A stretch of 64,000 nucleotides of DNA from Methylocystis sp. ATCC 49242 (GCF_000188155.2 NZ_KE124774.1:223501-287500), one strand, 5' to 3'; shown: positions 1-7,419, counted from the first letter of the stretch. A program made the numbers and translations. The notes: generated by a model not told the origin, from the sequence alone.

Positions 1-2
1 AG

Positions 3-191
3 TCTTTCAAAACGCCTTGCGTCGAGCGCGTCATGGGCGGCGCGGGCGGAGGCAGTGCGACGCTGACGCCGCTCGGCGAGGAGATTCTGGCGCGCTACCG
101 CAAGCTCGAAATCGCCACCCGGAAGATTGCCTCAGCTGATCTGGCCGTGCTCGAAAAGCGGGCGACGAAGGAAAAGCGCCCCAAGGTGTGA
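3..191 (+). CDS. ModE-like molybdate-responsive regulator, C-terminal part only (gene starts upstream of window)
   Basis: The open frame from the window edge reads SFKTPCVERVMGGAGGGSA, then TLTPLGEEILARYRKLE, and stops at TGA 189-191. The VER-x5-GGAGGG-x5-LTxxGxxIL pattern is the wing and following helix of the LysR-like winged-helix domain of ModE-type regulators, which bind DNA and, in the family, sense molybdate. The frame ends about 40 residues after this domain with a basic tail, so this looks like a short, DNA-binding-domain-only ModE without the MopI ligand-binding domains. Such forms are common in Alphaproteobacteria. A ModE-box-like palindrome lies immediately downstream (229-251), so the protein may control the chrA pair. 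The first part of the gene is outside the window. The family assignment is good; the single-domain form is an inference from the visible C-terminus. Confidence 0.75.
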   Translation, partial: SFKTPCVERVMGGAGGGSATLTPLGEEILARYRKLEIATRKIASADLAVLEKRATKEKRPKV

Positions 192-228
192 TGAAAAAAG
201 ATTCGCCGCCGCGCTCACTTTCAATTAT

Positions 229-251
229 CGCTATGTAATAAAAACATAGCG
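229..251. promoter_or_regulatory. ModE-box-like operator upstream of the chrA pair
   Basis: A perfect inverted repeat CGCTATGT / ACATAGCG (229-236 and 244-251), separated by AATAAAA, lies 9 bp before the ATG of the first chrA gene and just after the ModE-like gene. The known ModE box is CGnTATAT with its complement about 6-7 bp apart; here the arms, the spacing and the flanking AT are close to that. Inferred role: ModE binding controls transcription or translation initiation of the chrA pair. Confidence 0.65.
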
Positions 252-260
252 AGTAACGGG

Positions 261-827
261 ATGGTGGACCAAACGAAAGACGCTGCGCCGGGACTATGGC
301 GGATAGCAGACGTGTTTATCCGCTATGCGAACTTTACCCTGGGTGGCGGCAGCGCGACGACGGCGACGATGCACCGCGAATTGGTGACCAAGCGCCGCTG
401 GGTCGATGACCAGCACTTCACTCTATCCTTTGCGCTCGCGCGGCTGACGCCGGGGACGAATGTGTTGGCCTTCTGCACGGGGATAGGCTGGATGCTGCGG
501 CGGCTTCCTGGCGCGATCGTAGCGCTGCTCAGTGCGTCCATCCCTTGCACGATCATCGTTGTCATTCTGACCGCGCTTTTCAGCCGCTGGCAGGAGAACC
601 CCACGGCGCAGGCCGCTTTGCACGGCGCGGTTGCGGCGGCCGTCGCGATCACAGCCAAGACAAGCTGGACGATCGCAAGGCCGCACTTCAAAGGCGGCGC
701 GCGGGCGCGCGTCGTCATCGTGAGCATAGCTGCCTTTGTGCTGCATGTCGGCCTCGGCCTGTCGGCGATTCAGGTCCTTCTGCTGGCCGCCATAGTCGGT
801 ACGATTCTTCCCCCGGTGCGCGCATGA
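261..827 (+). CDS. chrA: ChrA-type (CHR family) transporter, N-terminal half protein
   Basis: This 188-residue membrane protein is one half of a split CHR transporter (Pfam Chromate_transp). The family exports chromate or related oxyanions, often by proton antiport. Residues 15-40 hold the amphipathic entry with FIRYANFTLGGGSA. The family core follows (LTPGTNVLAFCTGIGWMLRR, about 61-80), then hydrophobic segments at about 82-105, 118-135 and 150-185. The start at 261 follows the ModE-box palindrome. The stop overlaps the next start by 4 nt (ATGA), so the two halves are translationally coupled. Short-chain CHR genes normally occur as such pairs. Substrate is uncertain: the molybdate-type operator suggests another oxyanion is possible. 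Confidence 0.8.
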   Translation: MVDQTKDAAPGLWRIADVFIRYANFTLGGGSATTATMHRELVTKRRWVDDQHFTLSFALARLTPGTNVLAFCTGIGWMLRRLPGAIVALLSASIPCTIIVVILTALFSRWQENPTAQAALHGAVAAAVAITAKTSWTIARPHFKGGARARVVIVSIAAFVLHVGLGLSAIQVLLLAAIVGTILPPVRA

Positions 828-1360
828 ATATCGTTTATCTCTATTTGCTATTGCTCAAAGGCACGGTGACGGCATTCGCCGGTCTCGCCTCGCTGCCGGT
901 CATTCAGGATTCTCTCGTCAACCAGCACCATTTGCTCACCGACCAGCAATTGAACGAGGCGGTCGTCATCACGCGAAGCACGCCGGGGCCAGTCGGCCTC
1001 TACATCGTGAGCGTCGGCTATTTTGTGGCAGGCTTGCCAGGTGCGTTCGTCGCCTGGCTCGCAATGATAACGCCGGCGATATTGATTATTCCGCTCGTCC
1101 ATTATGTCGGCAAGCGCATGGAGCATCCACGGGTCAAGACGATCCTGCAAACGGTCGTTCTCGCAAGCGCGGGTCTGCTGCTCGCGGCCTCGATACCGCT
1201 GGCGCATGACGGTCTGACGGATTGGATCACGGTCGCGATCGCGGTCGCGAGCATGATCCTTTTGCTGACAACCGAGGTTGACACGCTTTGGATCATTCTT
1301 GGCGCCGCTCTCATCTCCTTGTCCGCATCGTCAGTAGGATTGGTCGTGGGCATCTCCTGA
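824..1360 (+). CDS. chrA: ChrA-type (CHR family) transporter, C-terminal half protein
   Basis: This 178-residue partner of the preceding half transporter starts at ATG 824, overlapping the upstream stop. It begins MNIVYLYLLLLKGTVTAFAG, followed by the CHR signature with ITRSTPGPVGLYIVSVGYF at about residues 48-66, which parallels the LTPGTN segment of the first half. Further hydrophobic helices lie at about 70-90, 108-125, 133-150 and 155-175. Both halves are needed to form a full antiparallel CHR unit in characterised short-chain pairs. A longer frame reading into it from 545 is a chance extension of the second reading frame of the first gene. No other transport or metal-resistance gene is adjacent before the RIT element begins. 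Confidence 0.8.
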   Translation: MNIVYLYLLLLKGTVTAFAGLASLPVIQDSLVNQHHLLTDQQLNEAVVITRSTPGPVGLYIVSVGYFVAGLPGAFVAWLAMITPAILIIPLVHYVGKRMEHPRVKTILQTVVLASAGLLLAASIPLAHDGLTDWITVAIAVASMILLLTTEVDTLWIILGAALISLSASSVGLVVGIS

Positions 1361-1473
1361 AGTTCCCAGCCGCCATTGCTTCAGGTGCAAATCGAAAGCT
1401 GGTTCCGCATCAAGCGCGAATGCGGATACTTGCAGTCATCTCGCTCCGCATAATAACGGGGCGATATCCGCGA

Positions 1474-1495
1474 CGCCCCGCTGTGTGGCGGGGCG
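1474..1495 (-). terminator. Stem-loop after DUF736 gene (left copy)
   Basis: CGCCCCGC / GCGGGGCG form an 8-bp perfect stem with a 6-nt loop, 13 nt beyond the DUF736 stop codon. There is no clear U-tract, so it is a possible terminator or 3' stabiliser rather than a canonical one. Confidence 0.4.
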
Positions 1496-1508
1496 CCGCG
1501 GGCGCCGA

Positions 1509-1811
1509 TCAGCGCGACCAGATCAGCGCGCATTCGCCATTCTCACCGTCGAAGAGGTTGGCGTAAATGGGGGCGGTGAAGCTGGGATCGTCGAGCTTGA
1601 CCGAGTGGTAGGTGCGGCCCTCCTTCGAGGTCCGGCGCCACGCGGCCCCGATCTCGACGCCTGAGACGATCACCCGGAGGTCGGGCGCCTTGTCGCTGGT
1701 GGAGGCGGGATCGCTGGGGACGAGGCGCGCCTTGGCGTCGATGGCGAGGGTCTTGATCGCGCCGGTGTAGGCGCCATCGTTGCTGCGGGTGAACGAGCCG
1801 ATCTGGGACAT
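1509..1811 (-). CDS. DUF736 family protein (copy in left inverted repeat)
   Basis: The 100-residue protein begins MSQIGSFTRSNDGAYTGAIK and ends ANLFDGENGECALIWSR. It has the DUF736 pattern: IGxF, GxIxTL, a central DLRVxVSGVEIGAAW, then SVKLDDPSF, PIYANLF and a C-terminal hydrophobic-W motif. DUF736 proteins are small cytosolic proteins of plasmids and integrative elements with no firmly established function. The ATG at 1811 is chosen because AAGGAG sits 7-8 nt upstream (AAAAGGAGTTACACC) and family members start here; the frame stays open further upstream only through the structured leader. An identical copy occurs at 5684-5986 and a broken third member at 6116-6280. Confidence 0.9.
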   Translation of the reverse strand: MSQIGSFTRSNDGAYTGAIKTLAIDAKARLVPSDPASTSDKAPDLRVIVSGVEIGAAWRRTSKEGRTYHSVKLDDPSFTAPIYANLFDGENGECALIWSR

Positions 1812-1990
1812 GGTGTAACTCCTTTTGCTGTGTTCCAAGCCCGCGACCATCGCGGCCTTGTGGCGATCAGGAGCACCGGGACGGCCGCCCCGCACCTGCA
1901 AGGGCCGCAGCGCACGCGAAGGACGGCATGAGCCGAGCTTCTTGTGCCGCGAGGAGCGGCGCAGCCGCGGGGAAGAAGGTCGGCGACGCC
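1812..1990 (-). promoter_or_regulatory. Structured 5' leader of DUF736 (left copy)
   Basis: The region upstream of the DUF736 start contains the hairpin CCGCGA-TGG-TCGCGG (1841-1855), about 30 nt before the ATG. Further out are conserved blocks (GCTGCGGCCC, CTTCTTCCCC, CTCGCGGCACAAGAAG) that recur, with variation, before the broken DUF736 gene and in part before the DUF2493 gene. No ORF here looks protein-like. Confidence 0.5.
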
Positions 1991-2207
1991 GTTGCGGGGA
2001 CAAGGCCGGGTCGAAGACCGCATCCTGGGGCCGATCCGCCCAGCAAAGGCCCGTTGGTCATGGGGGACACCGCACCCATGGAGAACACACCCAGCATGGA
2101 TCAGTCACCGCGGGCGATGGCGGACACCGATCAGCGCGCCATCGCCGTTTCGGACAATGGAAGCCCACGCTTCATAGTCCCGCCTCCAGCAAACGAGGAG
2201 GCGAACC

Positions 2208-3437
2208 GTGCCGATAGGTGTCTATGTAAGAGCGAAGAGCGTCGTCAAAGACCGGCTGCGAGCAGGACTTGCCGCCGATCACGTCGATGATTTTACCGCG
2301 TGGCTGCGACAACGGCGCTATACCGACAAGACGATCGTCGAGCGGATCAGGCTGCTCGCCTGCTGGACGCACTGGGCGCGCGAGAAGGGCTATGCGTTCG
2401 ACACGGTCCGCGCCGCGCACGCTGCGTCGTTCGCGCTGATCGACGCGGGATATCGCCCGCGCTTCCGGGGCGACGTCAACAAGGACGCGGTCGAAACCGG
2501 CAAGCTGTTCATCGGCTATCTCGAAGATCGCGGCGCGTTGCCGCGTGTGCCAGTGCTGCCGGGGCCGCCAATCGTTGGCGAGTACATGGTGTGGGCGCGC
2601 GAGCAGCAGGGGCTGGCCGAGACGACACTCGCCACTTACGCCAGCGCGATCATCCCGTTCGTCGCCGCGCTCGGTGAGGATCCGGCTGCCTATGACGCCG
2701 CGGCGATCCGGGGCTACATGCTGGGCCGCGCCGGCGCCGTATCTGTCGCCCGCCTCAATGGTATCGGCGTTGCGATCCGCGCGTTCCTTCGCTTCCTGAT
2801 CGCGATGGGGCGTTGCCCGCCGGGGCGCGACCGAGCCATGCCCCAGGCGGCGGAATGGCGGCTCGCCTCGATTCCGCGCTTCCTACCCGAGGACGACATC
2901 GCGCGCATCATCGCCGCGTGCGAAAGCGAGCGGCGGCTGCGCGACCGCGCGATCATCCTGCTGCTGGTTCGGCTCGGAATGCGCGCCAGCGAGGTCGCGC
3001 GGCTCGGCTTCGACGATATCGACTGGAGACAGGGCAGCATTCGACTGCATGGCAAGGGGCGTCGCGAAGAGCTGCTGCCGCTCAGCCAGGAGGTCGGCGA
3101 TGCTTTGATCGCCTATATCGAATGCGCACGTCCCGCGTTCGCGGCGCGTGCGCTGTTCCTTACCGAATCTGCGCCGCTCCGACCGATCGACCGCGGCACA
3201 ATCAAGTGCGTTGTGCGGCGGGCGCTCGAGCGCGCCGGGGTCGAAAGTCGATTCAAAGGCGCGCATGTGCTGCGTCACTCGGCGGCAACGTCGATGCTGC
3301 GACACGGGGTGAGCCTCGCAGGCGTCAGCATAGTGCTACGCCACCGCTCGCCCGCGATGACGGTGCATTACGCCAAGGTCGATATGACGCTGCTCGCGAC
3401 GATCGCACAGCCCTGGCCGGGGAGTGCGTCATGCTGA
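2208..3437 (+). CDS. ritA: RIT tyrosine recombinase A
   Basis: This 409-residue tyrosine recombinase (phage integrase family) is the first of the trio. A GTG start at 2208 is preceded by ACGAGGAGGCGAACC, a strong ribosome site. An N-terminal SAM-like core-binding domain occupies about residues 110-205 and the catalytic domain about 225-400. The catalytic residues are visible: R259 in GMRASEVARLG, H353-x-x-R356 in HVLRHSAATSM, a second His in VLRHRSP, and the nucleophile Y388 in TVHYAKVD. About 100 extra N-terminal residues relative to XerC/D fit the longer first recombinase of RIT elements. The stop lies 7 nt inside the next gene. Expected role: DNA strand exchange during movement of the element, probably together with the other two proteins. 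Confidence 0.9.
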   Translation: MPIGVYVRAKSVVKDRLRAGLAADHVDDFTAWLRQRRYTDKTIVERIRLLACWTHWAREKGYAFDTVRAAHAASFALIDAGYRPRFRGDVNKDAVETGKLFIGYLEDRGALPRVPVLPGPPIVGEYMVWAREQQGLAETTLATYASAIIPFVAALGEDPAAYDAAAIRGYMLGRAGAVSVARLNGIGVAIRAFLRFLIAMGRCPPGRDRAMPQAAEWRLASIPRFLPEDDIARIIAACESERRLRDRAIILLLVRLGMRASEVARLGFDDIDWRQGSIRLHGKGRREELLPLSQEVGDALIAYIECARPAFAARALFLTESAPLRPIDRGTIKCVVRRALERAGVESRFKGAHVLRHSAATSMLRHGVSLAGVSIVLRHRSPAMTVHYAKVDMTLLATIAQPWPGSASC

Positions 3438-4351
3438 TTGACGACGCTCACCGCTATGTCGCGCTCCGCCGGTCGCTCGGCTTCAAGCTCGAAAAAGCCG
3501 CGCGTCACCTCGACGCGTTCACCCGCCACGCGGTCGATCATGGCGACAGCCATATCCGCGCCGCGACGGCGCTCGCCTGGACGGCGGCTGTCTCTTCAAC
3601 GCCGGACACCCGCTATCGCCGACTTCAGGAAATAGCCGACTTCGCACGGTTCCTGCACGCCGAGGACGCGAGGCACGAGATACCACGGCATCATCTGTAT
3701 TATCGTCCGCGCTCGCGACCCGCGCCATATATCTACACCCCGGACGAACTGGTCCGGATGCTTGATGCCGCCGCGACTCTGCGGCGTCAGAAGCCGAGCC
3801 CGCTCCGGCGGTACGTCCACGCGATGCTGATCGGACTGCTCGCCGCAACGGGCCTGCGCGTCTCGGAAGCGCTGAACCTGCGGCTGGGCGATCTGTTGCC
3901 GGGCGGCGTGCTCCACATCCGCCAGACCAAGTTCAACAAGAGCAGGCTCGTGCCGATGCACGCGAGCGTCATCACCGCGCTCGACGCCTATCTTCGCATC
4001 CGGGCGACGGTCGCGGGCATCGATGACCATGTATTCCTGACGGTCGGCGGCAAACCGATGGGCCTCGGGACCGTCCATGCCGCCTTCCATGCAATCCTGG
4101 ACAAAGCCGGTATCGCGCCGGATCGACCACGCCGCCCGCGCATCCATGACCTACGCCACACCTTCGCGACGCGCGCGCTGGAGCAATGCGCGATGCGCCG
4201 CGCGGACGTCGCCCGCGACTTCGTCGCGCTCTCGACCTATCTGGGGCACGGCCATATCCGGCACACCTACTGGTATCTGGAATCGACGCCTGACCTGATG
4301 GGCGACATCGCCGCCGCCGCCGAGGCGCTGGTTGCGGAGGTGATCGTATGA
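3431..4351 (+). CDS. ritB: RIT tyrosine recombinase B
   Basis: This is a 306-residue tyrosine recombinase. ATG 3431 overlaps the end of the first recombinase by 7 nt, implying translational coupling. A longer frame extending upstream is the antisense-like second frame of ritA and is not used. The N-terminal core-binding domain (1-95) begins MLIDDAHRYVALRRSLGFKL, typical of the RitB/TnpB-type subgroup. Catalytic residues are R143 in GLRVSEALNL, H239-x-x-R242 in HDLRHTFAT, His in YLGHGHIRHT, and a Tyr in TYWYLES (Y282 most likely the nucleophile). The order A-B-C and the overlaps match the conserved RIT arrangement. The gene ends with a 3-nt overlap into ritC. Confidence 0.9.
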   Translation: MLIDDAHRYVALRRSLGFKLEKAARHLDAFTRHAVDHGDSHIRAATALAWTAAVSSTPDTRYRRLQEIADFARFLHAEDARHEIPRHHLYYRPRSRPAPYIYTPDELVRMLDAAATLRRQKPSPLRRYVHAMLIGLLAATGLRVSEALNLRLGDLLPGGVLHIRQTKFNKSRLVPMHASVITALDAYLRIRATVAGIDDHVFLTVGGKPMGLGTVHAAFHAILDKAGIAPDRPRRPRIHDLRHTFATRALEQCAMRRADVARDFVALSTYLGHGHIRHTYWYLESTPDLMGDIAAAAEALVAEVIV

Positions 4352-5355
4352 CTCCGATCGCACCGCTCATCACAGCGTTCCTGCGCGAGCACATGCCGCA
4401 GCAACGCGGGTATAGCCTGCACAGCTGCGAGGCCTATGCGACCTGCTTTCGGCTGTTGCTGACCTTCGCGGCTGACCGCCTGAAGACGCGGCCATCGCGG
4501 TTGACGTTGGAGGCGATCGACGCCGCCATGGTGCTCGCGTTCCTCGCCCACATCGAGCAGGATCGCGGCAACAGCCCGGCGACGCGCAACCTGCGGCTCG
4601 CCGCGATTAAGGCGTTCATGCGCTACGTCGAACTCCAGCGCCCGAGCGCGTTGGAGCAGGTTGCTCAGATCGATGCGATACCGGGCAAGCGCCATGACCA
4701 GAAGCTCATCCGTCATCTGACGACGGCGGAGGTGCGCACTATCCTCGACGCGCCCGACACGTCAACTCGATCGGGAATCCGCGATCGGGCGATGCTGCAC
4801 CTATGCTTCGCCGCCGGCTTGCGCGTCTCGGAACTCGTCGGGCTAACCATGAATGGCGTCACCCTGCATCCCAACCCAAGCGTCCTTGTGTTCGGCAAGG
4901 GTCGACGCGAGCGCAGTCTGCCGCTCTGGAAGGAGACCGCGCGCGACGTTCGCGCCTGGCTTGCGGTGCGCGGAAACCCGCCAACGCCCGAGCTGTTCGT
5001 CAACGCGAAAGGCATGGCGATGACGCGCGCCGGATTCGAATACATCCTCGAGAAGCACGGGGCGATCGCCGCGAAAAAATGTCCGACGCTGGTTGGTCGC
5101 ACGCTATCGCCGCACCTGTTGCGGCATAGTTGCGCGGTGCTAATGCTTCAGGCCACGCGTGACATCCGCAAGGTCGCACTCTGGCTCGGTCATGCCGATA
5201 TCCGCACCACCGAGATCTACCTCGGGATGGATCCGTCCGAAAAGCTCGAGGCGGTCGAGGCGGTGCTGCCGCCTGCGCTGCGACGCGGTCGGTTCAAGGC
5301 GCCTGACGCGTTGATCGCATCGCTGATGGCCGATGCCCGTTCCGTGCCGACGTGA
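4348..5355 (+). CDS. ritC: RIT tyrosine recombinase C
   Basis: This is a 335-residue tyrosine recombinase starting at ATG 4348, four bases overlapping the ritB stop (ATGA). The core-binding domain covers about 1-95. The catalytic domain has R159 in GLRVSELVGLTM, H256-x-x-R259 in HLLRHSCAV, His in LWLGHADIRTTE and nucleophile Y291 in EIYLGMD. It is complete and resembles XerC/D-like integrases in the third position of RIT elements. The right inverted repeat begins 17 bp after the stop codon, so the trio fills the element interior with no other cargo between the arms. All three recombinases look intact, so the element may still be mobile. Confidence 0.9.
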   Translation: MTPIAPLITAFLREHMPQQRGYSLHSCEAYATCFRLLLTFAADRLKTRPSRLTLEAIDAAMVLAFLAHIEQDRGNSPATRNLRLAAIKAFMRYVELQRPSALEQVAQIDAIPGKRHDQKLIRHLTTAEVRTILDAPDTSTRSGIRDRAMLHLCFAAGLRVSELVGLTMNGVTLHPNPSVLVFGKGRRERSLPLWKETARDVRAWLAVRGNPPTPELFVNAKGMAMTRAGFEYILEKHGAIAAKKCPTLVGRTLSPHLLRHSCAVLMLQATRDIRKVALWLGHADIRTTEIYLGMDPSEKLEAVEAVLPPALRRGRFKAPDALIASLMADARSVPT

Positions 5356-5639
5356 GCGGGTCGATGCCGGACCGCCATCGCCCGCGGTGACTGATCCATG
5401 CTGGGTGTGTTCTCCATGGGTGCGGTGTCCCCCATGACCAACGGGCCTTTGCTGGGCGGATCGGCCCCAGGATGCGGTCTTCGACCCGGCCTTGTCCCCG
5501 CAACGGCGTCGCCGACCTTCTTCCCCGCGGCTGCGCCGCTCCTCGCGGCACAAGAAGCTCGGCTCATGCCGTCCTTCGCGTGCGCTGCGGCCCTTGCAGG
5601 TGCGGGGCGGCCGTCCCGGTGCTCCTGATCGCCACAAGG

Positions 5640-5654
5640 CCGCGATGGTCGCGG
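5640..5654 (+). promoter_or_regulatory. Leader hairpin before DUF736 (right copy)
   Basis: CCGCGA-TGG-TCGCGG stem-loop, 29 nt upstream of the DUF736 ATG at 5684. It is the mirror copy of 1841-1855, with the same surrounding leader extending back to about 5500. Confidence 0.5.
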
Positions 5655-5683
5655 GCTTGGAACACAGCAAAAGGAGTTACACC

Positions 5684-5986
5684 ATGTCCCAGATCGGCTC
5701 GTTCACCCGCAGCAACGATGGCGCCTACACCGGCGCGATCAAGACCCTCGCCATCGACGCCAAGGCGCGCCTCGTCCCCAGCGATCCCGCCTCCACCAGC
5801 GACAAGGCGCCCGACCTCCGGGTGATCGTCTCAGGCGTCGAGATCGGGGCCGCGTGGCGCCGGACCTCGAAGGAGGGCCGCACCTACCACTCGGTCAAGC
5901 TCGACGATCCCAGCTTCACCGCCCCCATTTACGCCAACCTCTTCGACGGTGAGAATGGCGAATGCGCGCTGATCTGGTCGCGCTGA
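5684..5986 (+). CDS. DUF736 family protein (copy in right inverted repeat)
   Basis: This encodes the same 100-residue DUF736 protein as the left arm, but in the opposite orientation, reading outward from the recombinases towards the plasmid backbone. It has the same AAGGAG ribosome site and the same leader. Because the two genes are identical and convergent to the element ends, they behave as passengers of the inverted repeat. The copy on the left arm has the same orientation as the backbone genes further right, so the left one may represent the original gene order. Whether two doses matter for the element is unknown; function of DUF736 is not established. Confidence 0.9.
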   Translation: MSQIGSFTRSNDGAYTGAIKTLAIDAKARLVPSDPASTSDKAPDLRVIVSGVEIGAAWRRTSKEGRTYHSVKLDDPSFTAPIYANLFDGENGECALIWSR

Positions 5987-5999
5987 TCGGCGCCCGCGG

Positions 6000-6021
6000 C
6001 GCCCCGCCACACAGCGGGGCG
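6000..6021 (+). terminator. Stem-loop after DUF736 gene (right copy)
   Basis: Mirror of 1474-1495: an 8-bp GC stem with CACACA loop, 13 nt beyond the DUF736 stop. It lacks a U-tract. Confidence 0.4.
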
Positions 6022-6036
6022 TCGCGGATATCGCCC

Positions 6037-6113
6037 CGTTATTATGCGGAGCGACATCACCTCCAAAGTCCCGGAAAACCGAAGTTCCGCCCACGCGACT
6101 CCGCATAATAACG
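6037..6113. repeat. 15-bp palindromic arms at the right RIT boundary
   Basis: CGTTATTATGCGGAG (6037-6051) and its exact complement CTCCGCATAATAACG (6099-6113) flank a 47-bp spacer. The first arm is the last part of the RIT inverted repeat and the second lies just outside it. A third copy of the same 15 bp is at 1444-1458 on the left end. These are candidate recombinase binding or crossover sites. Confidence 0.5.
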
Positions 6114-6115
6114 CA

Positions 6116-6280
6116 CTACGCATAATCGGCGCGGCCGACGAAGACGCGGTGGCTGGGGGCGTTGTCGTTGGCGCGGTTCGTTTCGGGGACGATGCGGACG
6201 CCGCGCGCCTGGACGCTGAGGGTGACGATTTCGCCCTGATACTCGTTGCCGGACTTTTTGAAGGAGCCGATGTTCGCTAT
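6116..6280 (-). pseudogene. Truncated DUF736 gene with ATA in place of start codon
   Basis: The frame reads IANIGSFKKSGNEYQGEIVT, then ends VFVGRADYA at a stop (6116-6118). It matches only the first half of DUF736 (about 54 of 100 residues); the second half, including the SVKLDDPSF and PIYANLF motifs, is missing and the RIT boundary lies directly after it. At the position where relatives have ATG the sequence is ATA (6278-6280), six bases after AGGAG, so translation is probably lost or very weak. The sequence differs clearly from the intact copies, so it is an older, separate DUF736 gene rather than a fragment of them. Arrival of the RIT element is the simplest cause of the truncation. Confidence 0.7.
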
Positions 6281-6500
6281 GATAATCTCCTGTTGATCTC
6301 GCTTTCGAGCCCGCGACCACCGCGGCCTCGATGGCGCTTCGAGAGACGAAGGCGATTCGCCGACGCACCCGTAGGGCCGCAGCAAAGCCGAGGACGGCGG
6401 AGAAGCGGCTTTCTTGCCTCGCGAGGAATGACGCTGCAGGCGTCAGGGGAAGAAAGTTGCTGACCCGCTGTTGCGTCTCAGGCGGTCGAGGCGCAGCCGT
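6281..6500 (-). promoter_or_regulatory. Structured leader of the broken DUF736 gene
   Basis: It contains CCGCG-ACCAC-CGCGG (6311-6325) at the same distance before the gene as in the intact copies. It also has blocks resembling their leader (GCTGCGGCCCT, CTTTCTTCCCC, CTCGCGAGGCAAGAAAG). The leader is better preserved than expected for a dead gene. Confidence 0.45.
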
Positions 6501-6879
6501 CCTTCGTCCAGATGAAGCCAAGAGAGAGGCCAGCGTTGGCGCCGGGCTGGATTGCGATCAATGCGGAGAGTTGGCGCGCAACATCGGTTGCAGCACAAGT
6601 CCTGCGAGCTACGAGGCGAAGGAAAAGAAAGCTTCGGCGGCGTTCGGGTGACGTGACCTCAGACCGGAGCGACCGTCGCGACGAGAGGAGCCGCAGCGCG
6701 CTTCTTCATCGCAGCGGCGTCCGCGCCGCAGCCTCCGCGTCAAACGATGCCGCAGTCTCTCGTCACCGGAAAATGTGACGTTCAGCCGTCCGAACTCGGA
6801 TTGCGCAACGACGGGGAAAGATCCGTCGGTCCCGGCTCACCGAGGCGCCAGAAAGGCACTGACCGCCGCCCGGGGCGCC
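6501..6879. other. Intergenic stretch without recognisable gene
   Basis: Several short frames cross this stretch, but none shows protein-like composition, a ribosome site or a known motif. Nothing else was recognised. Confidence 0.5.
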
Positions 6880-7296
6880 TCATCTCGCGGGATCGGGAGG
6901 CGGCGCTTTCAATCGCGTCCGCGCCGCTGCGGCGACTGCGAGCGCTCCAAGAAACGCCATGGCGTCACGCCAAGGTCCGCTTGCGCCGCCAAGGCCAGCG
7001 AAAGCGCCCGAAAGCTGATAGCCGGCGACGCCCGCCGGGATGGCGTAGATCAGCGTGATCGCGAGCCGGATGGGTGCAGAGCGGGTCGCGGCGACGCCGA
7101 TGCGGATAGTGGTCAGGACGCCAACGCCCGCGATCAGCGCCAGAGCGACGGCGCCGATGACGCCAGCGCCAGCGTTGAACGCGGCGAATGCAATGGAGAG
7201 CGCCGCGAAGAAAGCGAGAGCATCGACGGCGAGTGCATAAAGGAGCCAGCAAAAGAGCCCCAAGCCTGCGAAATTGAAAAGGATGGCGAACAACAT
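6880..7296 (-). CDS. Small hypothetical membrane protein
   Basis: This 138-residue protein starts at ATG 7296, preceded by GGAGCAGCAAAG. It is dominated by hydrophobic segments: MLFAILFNFAGLGLFCWLLY (1-20), then about 24-45, 48-65, 80-95 and 105-120, suggesting four to five membrane helices. The C-terminus is basic and proline-rich (TRLKAPPPDPAR). The frame continues 21 residues upstream without a better start. No family was recognised. It sits in the minus-strand backbone between the broken DUF736 gene and the DUF2493 gene, where small inner-membrane proteins of unknown role are common in plasmid and ICE backbones. Confidence 0.6.
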   Translation of the reverse strand: MLFAILFNFAGLGLFCWLLYALAVDALAFFAALSIAFAAFNAGAGVIGAVALALIAGVGVLTTIRIGVAATRSAPIRLAITLIYAIPAGVAGYQLSGAFAGLGGASGPWRDAMAFLGALAVAAAARTRLKAPPPDPAR

Positions 7297-7419
7297 CTTT
7301 GCTGCTCCATGGCGTGAGTCGAGGTTGCGCCCCCACCTCCGCCATGGCGCAATGCACATCGTCGTCAGAGGAATATGGAGAATCCTTGGCGACGGCGCGT
7401 CATTGACCAGTGGCGGCGC

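Larger units (their letters stand above)
1441..2123 (+). repeat. 683-bp inverted repeat, left arm of RIT element
   Basis: This segment is repeated in inverted orientation at 5372-6054 with the same length. All overlapping reading frames give identical translations in both copies. Identity begins sharply at TCGCTCCGCATAATAACG and ends sharply at GCGATGGCGG on the recombinase side. The arm contains a complete DUF736 gene, its leader and a stem-loop downstream of it. Confidence 0.93.
1441..6054. mobile_element. Recombinase-In-Trio (RIT) element with long inverted repeats
   Basis: Three consecutive, same-strand, overlapping tyrosine recombinase genes of different subfamilies are the hallmark of RIT elements. 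Here they are bracketed by inverted repeats, as in described RIT elements, but the arms are 683 bp long and carry a DUF736 gene each. Arms of described RITs are, as far as I recall, short. The outer ends are defined by where the two arms stop matching. No target duplication could be seen. Confidence 0.8.
5372..6054 (-). repeat. 683-bp inverted repeat, right arm of RIT element
   Basis: This is the reverse complement of 1441-2123. Matching starts at CCGCCATCGCCCGCGG, just after ritC, and stops at GCGGAGCGA (6054). The two arms appear identical, which implies recent duplication or ongoing gene conversion. Confidence 0.93.

Noticed and set aside
1441-6054. Tn554-type transposon instead of RIT
   Set aside because: Tn554 has two tyrosine recombinases plus an unrelated TnpC; here all three proteins carry the R...HxxR...Y residues, as in RIT elements.
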